From an uncultured Alphaproteobacteria bacterium (lineage in GTDB: Bacteria; Pseudomonadota; Alphaproteobacteria; Rs-D84): a stretch of 61,258 nucleotides of DNA. The notes under the pieces are model-generated. The model did not search any database. It had not been told where the DNA came from and was given only the letters and a program-made list of their open reading frames with translations. The DNA is taken from the NCBI GenBank assembly GCA_937888635.1, contig CALARG010000021.1, positions 1 to 61,258 of the forward strand, in the 5' to 3' direction. The translations under genes and the position numbers were made by a program. Every line of letters starts with the position of its first letter. The first letter of the stretch is position 1. Positions 41,618 through 49,839 of this stretch are shown here, in pieces.

Positions 41618-42631
41618 TCACACACGAACATACCCGCCATCAACTTTTCGCACTAAACCTTGCAATTCTAAAACAACCAATTCAGATTTAATTTCCGAAA
41701 CAGATTTTTTGACAAGTTCTGCCAATACAGATTCTGACACCGGAATCATCCCTAATGCGTCAATCAGATTATTTTCCGCATCAACTTTTTTTGATATTTT
41801 TTGTTGTTTTTTATCCGCATCAAAAAAATCCATCAGTCCCATACACAGATGCGCCTGTCCATCCCGAATCAATGAATTTGGTCCCAACGCGCGCAAATCT
41901 GCGGGGTGTGACGGAATCGCCCAAACATCGCGCCCCATTTCAATTGCGAATCGGGCGGTTGTCATTGATCCCGACTTTAAATCAGCCTCGCCCAAAATCA
42001 ATTTTTCCCCCAAACCTGCGACTAACTTGTTTCTTTGCACAAAGTTTGTGGCAACCGGCACAAATCCAACGGGCATTTCACTAACAACCGCGCCACGCGC
42101 CAATATTTCATGGTATAACGATTCGTTTTCCATTGGCCAGACATAGTCCACCCCACCCGCCAGCACAGCAATCGTCACGGCATTCGCCCCACTGCGCAAC
42201 GCACCACGATGTGCTGCCGTATCTGTCCCAATTGCCATACCAGACACAACCGCATAATTATTTTCTGCAAACCCTTGGGCAATATCTGCAACAAAACCCA
42301 TGCCCACCGCTGTTGCGTGACGCGTTCCAACAATTGATACCATCGGTCTGTTTAATACATCTAGATTCCCACGCACAGATATAATCGGCGGATGATTTTT
42401 GACCGCACGCAAATTTTTCGGATACCGTGTGTCTGTATCATCTATATAATATATATGTTGCGCATGCGCCGATTCCATTTCACGCAAAACAGAATCGCGA
42501 TGCGCGGAATCTGGGTTTAAAAATTCAACCACTGCCCCCGGCGCACCAAAACGACGCAACAAATCGTTATATCGCGCTGGTCCAATCCCCGGTGTTCGCA
42601 ATATCAATAACTTATTAAATATATCTGACAT
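41618..42631 (-). CDS. dprA: DNA-processing protein DprA/Smf
   Basis: Loads RecA on incoming single-stranded DNA during natural transformation; widespread also in non-competent bacteria. 337 aa. N-terminal helix-hairpin-helix (LRTPGIGPARYNDLLRRFG), Rossmann-like core (VSIVGTRHATAVGMGFVADI, VVSGMAIGTDTAAHRGALRS, PVGFVPVATNFVQRNKLVAG) and a C-terminal winged-helix (LVVLELQGLVRKVDGGYVR). The ATG chosen lies 6 nt after a TATAGT -10 box and has no Shine-Dalgarno; the message is probably leaderless. Confidence 0.93.
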   Translation of the reverse strand: MSDIFNKLLILRTPGIGPARYNDLLRRFGAPGAVVEFLNPDSAHRDSVLREMESAHAQHIYYIDDTDTRYPKNLRAVKNHPPIISVRGNLDVLNRPMVSIVGTRHATAVGMGFVADIAQGFAENNYAVVSGMAIGTDTAAHRGALRSGANAVTIAVLAGGVDYVWPMENESLYHEILARGAVVSEMPVGFVPVATNFVQRNKLVAGLGEKLILGEADLKSGSMTTARFAIEMGRDVWAIPSHPADLRALGPNSLIRDGQAHLCMGLMDFFDADKKQQKISKKVDAENNLIDALGMIPVSESVLAELVKKSVSEIKSELVVLELQGLVRKVDGGYVRV

Positions 42632-42637
42632 GACAAC

Positions 42638-42643
42638 ACTATA
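42638..42643 (-). promoter_or_regulatory. -10 box of dprA
   Basis: TATAGT on the minus strand, 6 nt before the ATG. The -35 (TGGAAA, 18 bp away) is weak. Confidence 0.5.
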
Positions 42644-42671
42644 GGACAAACGAAAAAAATATTTCCATTAA

Positions 42672-42694
42672 AAAATCCCGCAACGCGGGATTTT
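42672..42694. terminator. Terminator after the 42716 gene
   Basis: Stem AAAATCCCGC / GCGGGATTTT, loop AAC. Confidence 0.75.
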
Positions 42695-42715
42695 AATTTA
42701 TTATTAATGATGACC

Positions 42716-43630
42716 CTAGACCGCCAAATCAAACAGTCCCTTAAATTCATCACACATACTCTTTAATTCTACATCATCGGCATTTGCCACATGATCTTTT
42801 GCACATTCTGTTTTCAGTACCTTTAAATTAGTAATGAACTTTTTATAATCTGATTCATTATCCTTTTTCAGCACCGCCAACTGTGAACGCAACAACTGAT
42901 CACCTTCTAATGCCTTTTGTCCCTGAACAGAACCACCAATCATCTTATTACCAAATAATTCCATCGCACCAACACCAACACCGGCACCAAGAACTGCGCC
43001 ACCAACCGTTGCCCATGTGCGTGCAGACTTTTTCGCATCCAAAATACGCTTTTTCAACACATCATAGTCCGCCCATGAACCACATGCGATATTATGCCCC
43101 CATTCAAAATACTTACTTGGCACATCTGAAACACCAATCTTTGAATCATTAGATTTCAATTCAACCTTAACAAAACATGTATTATTTTCTGGGTTTTCAA
43201 TATCTTCAACCATTGTTGAATAATTATTTATATTGCTGTAACGCGATGCCCAAACAAAAGTATTTCCAATACCAATATTATTAGCGATACATGCACCTTT
43301 TTCCTTTTCACGCATATCTTTTTTCTGCGCAGAAATCATTTCTTCAGGATTTACCGCCAAATCTGCATTGATGTTATCATTAACATTATTATCAACCTTT
43401 GTACTAGATTTCTGAACAACCGCCGTTTCCGGTGCCAATGTTGCCGTCGCAGAAATTTGATTTTTTGATGCAACACCTGCGCGTTCTTGATTTAGCTGTG
43501 GCGGTGTGGCATTTATCATTTTACTTGCCATTGAAGCACGCCCACGCCCCTGTGCTGGTGCCCCATATGGTGCCGCCCCTGCAGAAAACGCAATTGCCGA
43601 CAAAATAACAACAGAAATAACTTTCTTCAT
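42716..43630 (-). CDS. Secreted hypothetical protein with glycine-zipper segment (304 aa)
   Basis: Signal peptide MKKVISVVILSAIAFSAGAA. A disordered Ala/Gly/Asn region leads to a domain with three cysteines (EKGACIANNIGIGNTFVWAS, NNTCFVKVELKSND, HNIACGSWADYDVLKKRI). A glycine-zipper-like hydrophobic stretch (ATVGGAVLGAGVGVGAMELF) and a helical C-terminus follow. Similar Gly-rich helices occur in periplasmic or OM-associated proteins. AAAGGGATTAGAGA ribosome binding site. Not recognised. Confidence 0.7.
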   Translation of the reverse strand: MKKVISVVILSAIAFSAGAAPYGAPAQGRGRASMASKMINATPPQLNQERAGVASKNQISATATLAPETAVVQKSSTKVDNNVNDNINADLAVNPEEMISAQKKDMREKEKGACIANNIGIGNTFVWASRYSNINNYSTMVEDIENPENNTCFVKVELKSNDSKIGVSDVPSKYFEWGHNIACGSWADYDVLKKRILDAKKSARTWATVGGAVLGAGVGVGAMELFGNKMIGGSVQGQKALEGDQLLRSQLAVLKKDNESDYKKFITNLKVLKTECAKDHVANADDVELKSMCDEFKGLFDLAV

Positions 43631-43659
43631 TCTCTAATCCCTTTGATTCTTTCCCCTGT

Positions 43660-43665
43660 ATTATA
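43660..43665 (-). promoter_or_regulatory. Extended -10 of the 42716-43630 gene
   Basis: Minus strand TTTTGTGATATAAT, ~30 nt before the ATG; -35 weak. Confidence 0.55.
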
Positions 43666-43705
43666 TCACAAAATCATTCAAAAATAAAGTACAAATAATA
43701 AAAGA

Positions 43706-43720
43706 CGGGGCATTGCCCCG
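43706..43720 (-). terminator. Terminator of plsY
   Basis: Stem CGGGGC / GCCCCG with an A-rich left flank. Confidence 0.6.
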
Positions 43721-43724
43721 CATT

Positions 43725-44312
43725 TTATTTTTTCCACTTCCATTCAATTTTTGATTCATGCCCCGAAATCAATCTGGAAATATTTGCCTTGTGCCGCCAC
43801 ATGCACAATAATCCAATTGCCAGGAACGCAAACCCAACCTGCATTGAAATCGCAAACCCCAAAACCGGGATTAAACAAAATACGATTACCGCCCCAAAAG
43901 AAGACATCCCTGATGTCAATGCAACCAACAACCATTCAATTCCACAAATCGCAAAAGACAGCGGACTGACCGCCAACAGCACACCAAACAGTGATGAAAT
44001 CCCCTTACCTCCTTTGAATCGCAACCATATCGGATAGCAATGTCCAACAATTGCGGCAAACCCGCACCACGCGCCAAATGCTTCGCCTGCGACATATTTA
44101 CCGACAAACACGGCGGCAATTGCCTTGGCCATATCCAACAACCAAACCAGACCCGCCATACGCAATCCGCCAACACGCATAACATTTGTTGCGCCAATAT
44201 TACCACTGCCAACCTGACGCAAATCCCCCTTGCCCGCCAATTTTGTCAGGATTAATCCCATTGGCACACTGCCCAATAAATAAGATACAATAATTGCAAT
44301 TAAGTAAATCAT
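43725..44312 (-). CDS. plsY: Glycerol-3-phosphate acyltransferase PlsY
   Basis: Transfers acyl from acyl-phosphate to glycerol-3-phosphate, the first step of phospholipid synthesis. 195 aa, five membrane helices. The conserved motifs are SYLLGSVPMGLILTKL, LRQVGSGNIGATNVMRVGG and RFKGGKGISSLFGVLL. AAGGAAAAATAAC precedes the ATG. Divergent from rpsT. With plsC at 25.8 kb, both acylation steps are in this window. Confidence 0.95.
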   Translation of the reverse strand: MIYLIAIIVSYLLGSVPMGLILTKLAGKGDLRQVGSGNIGATNVMRVGGLRMAGLVWLLDMAKAIAAVFVGKYVAGEAFGAWCGFAAIVGHCYPIWLRFKGGKGISSLFGVLLAVSPLSFAICGIEWLLVALTSGMSSFGAVIVFCLIPVLGFAISMQVGFAFLAIGLLCMWRHKANISRLISGHESKIEWKWKK

Positions 44313-44323
44313 GTTATTTTTCC

Positions 44324-44351
44324 TTGATTTTGTGTTTGTTTTTTATAAAAT
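44324..44351 (+). promoter_or_regulatory. Promoter of rpsT
   Basis: TTGATT, 16-bp spacer, TAAAAT; leader ~28 nt. Confidence 0.65.
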
Positions 44352-44385
44352 AGCAAAATCAAAACAAAAATAAAAGGAAAATAAA

Positions 44386-44646
44386 GTGGCAAATCATAAG
44401 TCATCTGAAAAAAGAATTTTGGTAACGGCCAAGAAAAACGCAATCAATACATCACGTCGCAGTGTTGTTAAAACTGCAACTAAAAAGGCATTGGTTGCAA
44501 TTGAATCTGGCGACAAAGCGGCTGCAACAACTGCGGCCCGCAACGCAGAAAGCAAGATTATGAAATCTGCTGGCAAAATCATGCCTAAAAAACGCGCTGC
44601 ACGCAAAATTTCGCGTTTGGCGAAAAAAGTTGCTAAAATGGCTTAA
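44386..44646 (+). CDS. rpsT: 30S ribosomal protein S20
   Basis: 86 aa, highly basic and Ala/Lys-rich: MANHKSSEKRILVTAKKNAI at the start, MKSAGKIMPKKRAARKISRL near the end, the expected S20 form. It starts with GTG, preceded by AAAAGGAAAATAAA; the rare start codon fits the known weak initiation of rpsT in other bacteria. rpsT near dnaA is common in alphaproteobacteria. Confidence 0.95.
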   Translation: MANHKSSEKRILVTAKKNAINTSRRSVVKTATKKALVAIESGDKAAATTAARNAESKIMKSAGKIMPKKRAARKISRLAKKVAKMA

Positions 44647-44664
44647 TTCCATTTCAGAAAATTT

Positions 44665-44686
44665 AAATCCCCCGATTGGGGGATTT
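44665..44686 (+). terminator. Terminator of rpsT
   Basis: Stem AAATCCCCC / GGGGGATTT followed by TT. Confidence 0.85.
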
Positions 44687-44723
44687 TTAATATCAAAAAA
44701 ATTAAATTATTATCATAAAAAAA

Positions 44724-44740
44724 ACGGGGCATCGCCCCGT
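44724..44740 (-). terminator. Terminator of the VirB2-like gene
   Basis: Stem ACGGGGC / GCCCCGT with A8 on the left flank. Confidence 0.8.
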
Positions 44741-44746
44741 ATTTAT

Positions 44747-45106
44747 TTAAAAGAAATTTTGAACACAATCCAAGGAACCACCTTCACCGATCATGCTCAT
44801 AAAAATACTTAAAAGCGTACCAATACCGAACAGCAAGAAAAAGCCAATCAACATACCAACACCTTTTTCCTTAACCTCTTTTACAACATCTACGGATTTA
44901 CCACCTGAAATATATCCCCATGCCCATCCTGCAATTGTCACACCCGCACCAATAAAGGCCAACATTTGCAACAATTCAAATATAGAACCAAACTCCGCGC
45001 CCATTTTGCACAAAGCATCCTTCATATTACTATCCAAAGCCATAGCAGGCGCAGATGCCATGATACCAACAATTGCAAAATTTAATTTTTTAATCAGTTT
45101 TTTCAT
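44747..45106 (-). CDS. VirB2/TrbC-like pilin or small two-helix membrane protein
   Basis: 119 aa from MKKLIKKLNFAIVGIMASAP (signal-like N-terminus, cleavage near AMALD; AAAGGGG upstream). The mature part has two hydrophobic helices (LLQMLAFIGAGVTIAGWAWGY and GMLIGFFLLFGIGTLLSIFM) joined by a short basic loop (SGGKSVDVVKEVKEK), the topology and size of type IV secretion pilins. Two Cys (ALCKMG and LDCVQ) could form a disulfide. No other type IV secretion genes are nearby, so it is an orphan; the assignment rests on architecture only. Confidence 0.55.
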   Translation of the reverse strand: MKKLIKKLNFAIVGIMASAPAMALDSNMKDALCKMGAEFGSIFELLQMLAFIGAGVTIAGWAWGYISGGKSVDVVKEVKEKGVGMLIGFFLLFGIGTLLSIFMSMIGEGGSLDCVQNFF

Positions 45107-45132
45107 ATAAAACCCCTTTATCCTTTTCCATA

Positions 45133-45161
45133 ATCTTATCACAAAAAACACATTATTTCAA
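45133..45161 (-). promoter_or_regulatory. Promoter of the VirB2-like gene
   Basis: Minus strand TTGAAA (45161-45156), 17-bp spacer ending TTGTGA, TAAGAT (45138-45133). Confidence 0.65.
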
Positions 45162-45181
45162 ATAATATTAATAATAAAAAA

Positions 45182-45197
45182 CCCGCCATTTGGCGGG
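45182..45197 (-). terminator. Terminator of the lipoprotein gene
   Basis: Stem CCCGCCA / TGGCGGG with A-run on the left. Confidence 0.75.
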
Positions 45198-45203
45198 ATA
45201 GAT

Positions 45204-45557
45204 TTATTTTACAAAAACATATTTCTTTTTTGTTGCACATTTATTGCACTTTGCACATTTTGGTGCATCTGCCACTGTCGCAGCCGCCGGCACCAAAATC
45301 TGGCGTGCATTTGTTGATGCAACACCCATATTATCGCGCAAATATAAATCACGACACATTGTATTGCGATAAACAATCTTTTTATCCGTATTCAGCGAAC
45401 GAATATCATCAGAATAATGGCGACCGCGTTCCGCCGCATAGAAAATACAATCTTCGCCATCTTGGGTATAACGAACACCGCCCTTGTAATAATCAAAATA
45501 TGTTGAACAGCCTGTCAAAACCGCCAAACCAAACAACGCAAACAAAGTCTTTTTCAT
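45204..45557 (-). CDS. Small predicted lipoprotein (117 aa)
   Basis: MKKTLFALFGLAVLTGCSTY has a clear lipobox (LTGC), so the mature Cys would be lipidated. The mature domain is polar (GEDCIFYAAERGRHYSDDIR, YRNTMCRDLYLRDNMGVAST). The tail has four cysteines in a CxxCxxC-like cluster (PKCAKCNKCATKKK) that might bind metal. Ribosome binding site AAAGGTG. Not recognised. Confidence 0.75.
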   Translation of the reverse strand: MKKTLFALFGLAVLTGCSTYFDYYKGGVRYTQDGEDCIFYAAERGRHYSDDIRSLNTDKKIVYRNTMCRDLYLRDNMGVASTNARQILVPAAATVADAPKCAKCNKCATKKKYVFVK

Positions 45558-45673
45558 CACTTACACCTTTTATGTAAAACTGTGCGTTCTCTGCCCGTCC
45601 CCCGATTCGGCTTAATTGTTGCACAAATCCGCGCCCTGTCAAGATTTTGTATTAAAAAACCAAAAAAACATGC

Positions 45674-45679
45674 TATAAT
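45674..45679 (+). promoter_or_regulatory. Extended -10 of fba
   Basis: TGCTATAAT (TGn plus TATAAT); poor -35. Leader ~20 nt. Confidence 0.6.
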
Positions 45680-45707
45680 TCAACCAAAGAAAAAAAAGGA
45701 AAGTCTG

Positions 45708-46652
45708 ATGACATATACTGAATTGGGACTGGTTAATACAAACGAAATGTTTCGTGATGCAATCGCACGCAACTACGCCGTACCTGCATTTAACTTCTAT
45801 AACATGGAAACATTACAGGCGATTTTAAACGCCGCCCGCATCACACACAGCCCCATCATATTGGCGGTATCTGAATCTGCATTAAAATATATGGGCGCAG
45901 ATATGCTGGCTGGAATGATACGCGGTGCAAACATTTCGCCCGACGATAAAATTGCACTGCACCTGGATCACGGAACCAGTTTTGACGCATGTGCACGCGC
46001 GATTGAAATCGGATTTTCATCCGTCATGATTGATGCCAGCAAATTACCATTTGACGAAAATGCCACACTTTCACGCCGCGTCGCAGAATACGCCCATAAA
46101 TATAATGTATCGGTTGAAGCAGAACTGGGGTTACTGGCGGGAATAGAAGATGAAAACACAAAATCTGATTTTTCCAGTTATACAAATCCATCAGATGTTG
46201 AAAAATTTGTAAACGCAACTGGCATTGATTCACTGGCAATCGCAATCGGCACCAGTCACGGCGCATACAAACGCAAAAAAGAAGACGAAGAACTGCGTTT
46301 TGACATACTGGCCAATGTTGCCACGCGCCTGCCCGGTTTTCCTTTGGTATTACATGGCGCATCAAACATACCACAAAAACTAATAACAACAATTAATGAA
46401 TTTGGTGGCAAATTATCTGGCGCGCGTGGTATTGATGAAATCCAACTGCGCCGTGCAACAAAAATGAATATATGTAAAATAAATGTAGACAGTGACCTGC
46501 GCCTGGGCTTTACCGCCGCAGTACGCAAATCATTATATGAAAAGCCGGAAAACTTTAACCCACGTGAATTCTTATCCCCCGCCCGCGACACCATGACCCA
46601 AATATGCATTGATGAAATCCGCAATATCATGGGATCCGAAGACAAAATTTAA
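45708..46652 (+). CDS. fba: Class II fructose-bisphosphate aldolase
   Basis: Zinc aldolase of glycolysis/gluconeogenesis. 314 aa from MTYTELGLVNTNEMF (AAAAAAAGGAAAGTCTG upstream); a 42-codon extension is rejected. PAFNFYNMETLQAILNAAR, the Zn ligands and catalytic region in LHLDHGTSFDAC, VEAELGLLAGIED, AIGTSHGAYK, LHGASNIPQ and ICKINVDSDLRLGFTAAVR are all present. The substrate could be tagatose- rather than fructose-bisphosphate, but fba is the likelier call. The TAA stop coincides with the start of a family A repeat. Confidence 0.9.
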   Translation: MTYTELGLVNTNEMFRDAIARNYAVPAFNFYNMETLQAILNAARITHSPIILAVSESALKYMGADMLAGMIRGANISPDDKIALHLDHGTSFDACARAIEIGFSSVMIDASKLPFDENATLSRRVAEYAHKYNVSVEAELGLLAGIEDENTKSDFSSYTNPSDVEKFVNATGIDSLAIAIGTSHGAYKRKKEDEELRFDILANVATRLPGFPLVLHGASNIPQKLITTINEFGGKLSGARGIDEIQLRRATKMNICKINVDSDLRLGFTAAVRKSLYEKPENFNPREFLSPARDTMTQICIDEIRNIMGSEDKI

Positions 46653-46716
46653 AAATTAAAGATAATGGTATAGATATGGACAGTGCCGTCCCCGTAGTGT
46701 ACAAACGCTACATTAG
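46650..46716. repeat. Family A repeat, truncated copy
   Basis: Left end AAAATTAAAGATAATGGTAT (46652 on) plus conserved tip GTAGTGTACAAACGCTACA (46694 on). This left half is nearly identical to 60829-60890, including GGACAGTGCCGTCCCC. The right half is missing, and CCTTGCAAGG follows. Confidence 0.75.
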
Positions 46717-46737
46717 TCCCTTGCAAGGCGTTTAAAT

Positions 46738-46820
46738 AAATTAGAATGGTTTAGATATGTAAAAATCCGTTGGCGTAGTGTACATAACGCTACATGAGCC
46801 AACGGATTTTCGCATAGATG
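46738..46820. repeat. Family A repeat, copy with 13-bp perfect stem
   Basis: Stem AAAATCCGTTGGC (46762-46774) / GCCAACGGATTTT (46798-46810), tip GTAGTGTACATAACGCTAC (from 46775). The outer ends are partly degraded (AAATTAGAATGGTTTAGATA; CGCATAGATG). Confidence 0.85.
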
Positions 46821-46825
46821 AACTA

Positions 46826-47725
46826 TTATAATTTATTTAAAAATGCGACAGCGTCCATTCCCACTTCACACCCCGTCCCCACTGCGGTGGCAATTTGCAT
46901 CTTCAGCCCACTGCGAACATCGCCGGCAACAAACATACCAGATGGCAACGCATCGGGTGCCAGACGTCCCAGCGCATCGCGCACAATATCTTCGGTTAAA
47001 AAGTCTGTATTGGCTTCGTGTCCAATTGCAACAAAAACACCATCAACAACCAATTCTGTGCCATCTGTTGTGGTCACAATTAATTCACCATCTGCCGAAT
47101 CTGGCTTTTCTGCAATTTTTGCCAATTCTGTATTAAACAGGCATTCTATGTTATCGCGCGCCGCAACGCGTTCACGCAATACGGCCTCGGCCCGGGTAAA
47201 GGCATCTTTGCGATAAACAATTTTAACTGTTTTTGCCAAATCCGCCAGGTATAACGCATCGTTCAGCGCACTGTTTCCCCCACCTAAAACGATAACTGTT
47301 TTACCACTGTAAAAGAATCCATCACATGTCGCACAATATGAAACACCACGCCCCATTAATTCGCGCGCACCTGCGACCTCTAATCTTCGTGGCGACGCAC
47401 CGGTTGCAACAATAACTGTGCGGCTGGTAAATTCACTGCCATCATCACAGGTGATAACAAATCCATTTTCCGAATCGCCCGAAACATTTGTCGCAGACAA
47501 AAATTCTACCTGGGCACCAAATGTTTCACACTGTTTCTTCATAAATTGCGCCAATTCCAAACCACTGCCGGCCCAACCCGGATAATTTTCCAACACCGCA
47601 ATTCCTGCGGTCTGACCGCCCAATCTGTCACCGCCCAGAACCAATGTCTTTTTATTTGCACGCGCTGTATATAATGCCGCCGTCAATCCTGCCGGTCCCG
47701 AGCCCAATATAATAACATCATACAT
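46826..47725 (-). CDS. trxB: Thioredoxin reductase
   Basis: FAD/NADPH enzyme that reduces thioredoxin. 299 aa from MYDVIILGSGPAGLTAALYT, AAGGAAGG upstream. FAD site GSGPAGLTAALYTA, redox pair CATCDGFF, NADPH site VIVLGGGNSALNDALYLA, and C-terminal FVAGDVRSGLKMQIATAVGT. Intact and full length. Confidence 0.96.
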   Translation of the reverse strand: MYDVIILGSGPAGLTAALYTARANKKTLVLGGDRLGGQTAGIAVLENYPGWAGSGLELAQFMKKQCETFGAQVEFLSATNVSGDSENGFVITCDDGSEFTSRTVIVATGASPRRLEVAGARELMGRGVSYCATCDGFFYSGKTVIVLGGGNSALNDALYLADLAKTVKIVYRKDAFTRAEAVLRERVAARDNIECLFNTELAKIAEKPDSADGELIVTTTDGTELVVDGVFVAIGHEANTDFLTEDIVRDALGRLAPDALPSGMFVAGDVRSGLKMQIATAVGTGCEVGMDAVAFLNKL

Positions 47726-47753
47726 GACAACCTTCCTTTTCTTGTTTGGCCAC

Positions 47754-47782
47754 ACGATACAAAATACGCACTAAATATGCAA
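47754..47782 (-). promoter_or_regulatory. Promoter of trxB
   Basis: Minus strand TTGCAT (47782-47777), 17-bp spacer, TATCGT (47759-47754). Confidence 0.6.
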
Positions 47783-47791
47783 ATGAAATCG

Positions 47792-47820
47792 TTGCATTTA
47801 AGATATGATTAATTTATAAT
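47792..47820 (+). promoter_or_regulatory. Promoter of serS
   Basis: TTGCAT, 17-bp spacer, TATAAT. The leader of ~130 nt contains a hairpin TCCCC / GGGGGA at 47866-47879. Confidence 0.75.
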
Positions 47821-47956
47821 CCAATCAATATGACAATGAAATTTTCATTTTTCAGTCGCACTTCATCCCCGTTGGGGGAATAATTTGTCACACAGATATT
47901 TTTAAATTCAAAATTTCAAAAACAACACTTCAATTATTAAAGAAAGGTAAGACATA

Positions 47957-49234
47957 ATGCTTGATATAAAATTCATTCGTGAAAATCCAGATGCCGTAAA
48001 ACGCGCATGCGAATTAAAAGGCTTTACAGATTACACCGACCAGATTCTGGAACTGGACGCACGCGTTCGCGAACTAAAAACAGTTACCCAGTCCAAGACC
48101 GCAGAAAAAAATAAAATCACACGTGAAATTCCAACCGCCACGGACAAGGCACCACTGATTGCTGCGTCCAAGGCAATTGCAAACGAAATCGCAAATGACA
48201 TGGCGGAACTGGATGAAAAAGAAAAACAATTAACAGACCTGCTGCACCGCGTACCACAAATTCCATCTGATGCGGCACCAATCGGCCGTGACGACACCGA
48301 AAATGTTGAGGTTCGCCGCGTTGGCACACCACGCGAATTTGATTTCACACCACGCCCCCAGTGGGATTTACTGGAAATGAACGGATGGTGGAAACCTGAA
48401 AAAATCGCATCTATCTGTGGCACACGCACATACGCCCTGTTTGGCGAAGCCGCCGAATTAGAACTGGCAATTGAAACATATGTTTTGCAAAAATTAATGG
48501 GCAAAGGCTTCACATTCGTCAGCTGTCCATCAATCACAAAACCCCAAACAATCTTTAACGCAGGCCACTTTATGGGTACCGACCCATCTGTTATGGCAAA
48601 CGATGTATTTATGTTAACTGATACAGACCGTTGCCTGGCGGGCACCGCAGAAATTATCTTAAATTGCCTGCACAGTGACGAAGTCCTGAACGAAAAAGAT
48701 TTACCGATAAAGTATGCAGGTTTCTCGCCCTGTTTCCGCAAAGAAGCCGGCGCCGCCGGTCGTGACACCCGCGGAATCGTGCGTATACATCAATTTAACA
48801 AGGTTGAACAATACATATACTGCACCCCTGAACAGTCAGACGAAATGCACGAACATCTGTTGAACAACCTGTGCGAAGTTATGGAAGACCTGGAATTACC
48901 ATACCGCGTTATTGCCGCCTGCACAGGTGACATGGGCTTTAACAAAGTAAAAATGAACGATGTAGAAGCATGGTTCCCCAGCGAAGGCGCATATCGCGAA
49001 CTGGGCTCTTGTTCATCAATTGGACAATTCCAGGCCCGCCGCACAAACACACGCTATCGCGACAAAAACGGCAACATGCAATTCTGCGCAACATTGAATA
49101 ACACAGGTATTGCCCTGCCCCGCGCAATTGTACCGGTAATTGAAAACCACCAAAACCCAGACGGGTCAATTAATATCCCCAAAAAACTGCAACCACTGAT
49201 GGGTGGCCGCACAAAAATTGGTGGTAAACACTAA
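47957..49234 (+). CDS. serS: Serine--tRNA ligase
   Basis: Class II synthetase. 425 aa, with the N-terminal long antiparallel coiled coil (ELKTVTQSKTAEKNKITREI and AIANEIANDMAELDEKEKQL) that grips the tRNA long arm. Motif 2 is FRKEAGAAGRDTRGIVRIHQ, motif 3 is GIALPRAIVPVIENHQ. AGAAAGGTAAGACATA ribosome binding site. The long leader with a GC hairpin could attenuate expression. Confidence 0.97.
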   Translation: MLDIKFIRENPDAVKRACELKGFTDYTDQILELDARVRELKTVTQSKTAEKNKITREIPTATDKAPLIAASKAIANEIANDMAELDEKEKQLTDLLHRVPQIPSDAAPIGRDDTENVEVRRVGTPREFDFTPRPQWDLLEMNGWWKPEKIASICGTRTYALFGEAAELELAIETYVLQKLMGKGFTFVSCPSITKPQTIFNAGHFMGTDPSVMANDVFMLTDTDRCLAGTAEIILNCLHSDEVLNEKDLPIKYAGFSPCFRKEAGAAGRDTRGIVRIHQFNKVEQYIYCTPEQSDEMHEHLLNNLCEVMEDLELPYRVIAACTGDMGFNKVKMNDVEAWFPSEGAYRELGSCSSIGQFQARRTNTRYRDKNGNMQFCATLNNTGIALPRAIVPVIENHQNPDGSINIPKKLQPLMGGRTKIGGKH

Positions 49235-49240
49235 AAGAAA

Positions 49241-49262
49241 AAAACGCCCAAACGGGCGTTTT
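49241..49262. terminator. Bidirectional terminator
   Basis: Stem AAAACGCCC / GGGCGTTTT, loop AAAC, between serS and the converging unknown gene. Confidence 0.85.
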
Positions 49263-49263
49263 T

Positions 49264-49821
49264 TTAATGCGCAAATGTTCGCTTGATACCCTTCCACATT
49301 TCCCACACCGCCATATTACTTTTTTTAGAATATTTTTTACTTTCTATTCTTTCACGCATTGCGAAAATTTTGTTTGCGATTTTATCCGCTTCTGCAACTT
49401 CGGCCTTGTCTTTGCTGGTGCGCTTATACTCCCATTCTTGAACCAGCGCCAACAAATCCCTCAGCAATTCGCGCGCAACAGAACCACGACTATGCATAAA
49501 TAATGGATATGCCTTTAACTCAACCTCGTGCGCGGGGCCACCCACTATATACGCAACCGCCTTTCTGTCTTTTGACTTAAATCCACCCTGTTTCTGATAA
49601 TCGCGAATTCTTTTTTCCCATTCCTGCTCGGTATTGGCGCGTGAAAAATAATCCTGTGGTCTGTTTGCCACATTCTTCAAATATACCTGTGCACGCCCCG
49701 CTTTGTAATGGTTTGTTTTATCTAAATTCTTCCAAACCACGGCCAACTCTTCACGCGCCATTACCAAAATATCACGCAAAGATATCTTAATCGCCCGATA
49801 GACTCTTGATGCATCCGCCAT
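49264..49821 (-). CDS. Hypothetical protein (185 aa)
   Basis: Not recognised. Soluble, strongly basic, helix-rich (RVYRAIKISLRDILVMAREE; EWEKRIRDYQKQGGFKSKDR; SVARELLRDLLALVQEWEYK). No signal peptide. AAAGGTGTAGTT upstream of the ATG. Last of three consecutive unknown minus-strand genes between serS and typA that share size, helical character and a long central charged part, so they may be distant paralogues. Confidence 0.65.
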   Translation of the reverse strand: MADASRVYRAIKISLRDILVMAREELAVVWKNLDKTNHYKAGRAQVYLKNVANRPQDYFSRANTEQEWEKRIRDYQKQGGFKSKDRKAVAYIVGGPAHEVELKAYPLFMHSRGSVARELLRDLLALVQEWEYKRTSKDKAEVAEADKIANKIFAMRERIESKKYSKKSNMAVWEMWKGIKRTFAH

Positions 49822-49839
49822 AACTACACCTTTTTTTAT

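Noticed and set aside
46650..46820. Possible CRISPR array
   Set aside because: Repeats are palindromic, irregularly spaced and only two per site, with no cas genes.
47821..47956. T-box riboswitch before serS
   Set aside because: The T-box sequence and specifier loop are absent, and T-boxes are typical of Firmicutes.
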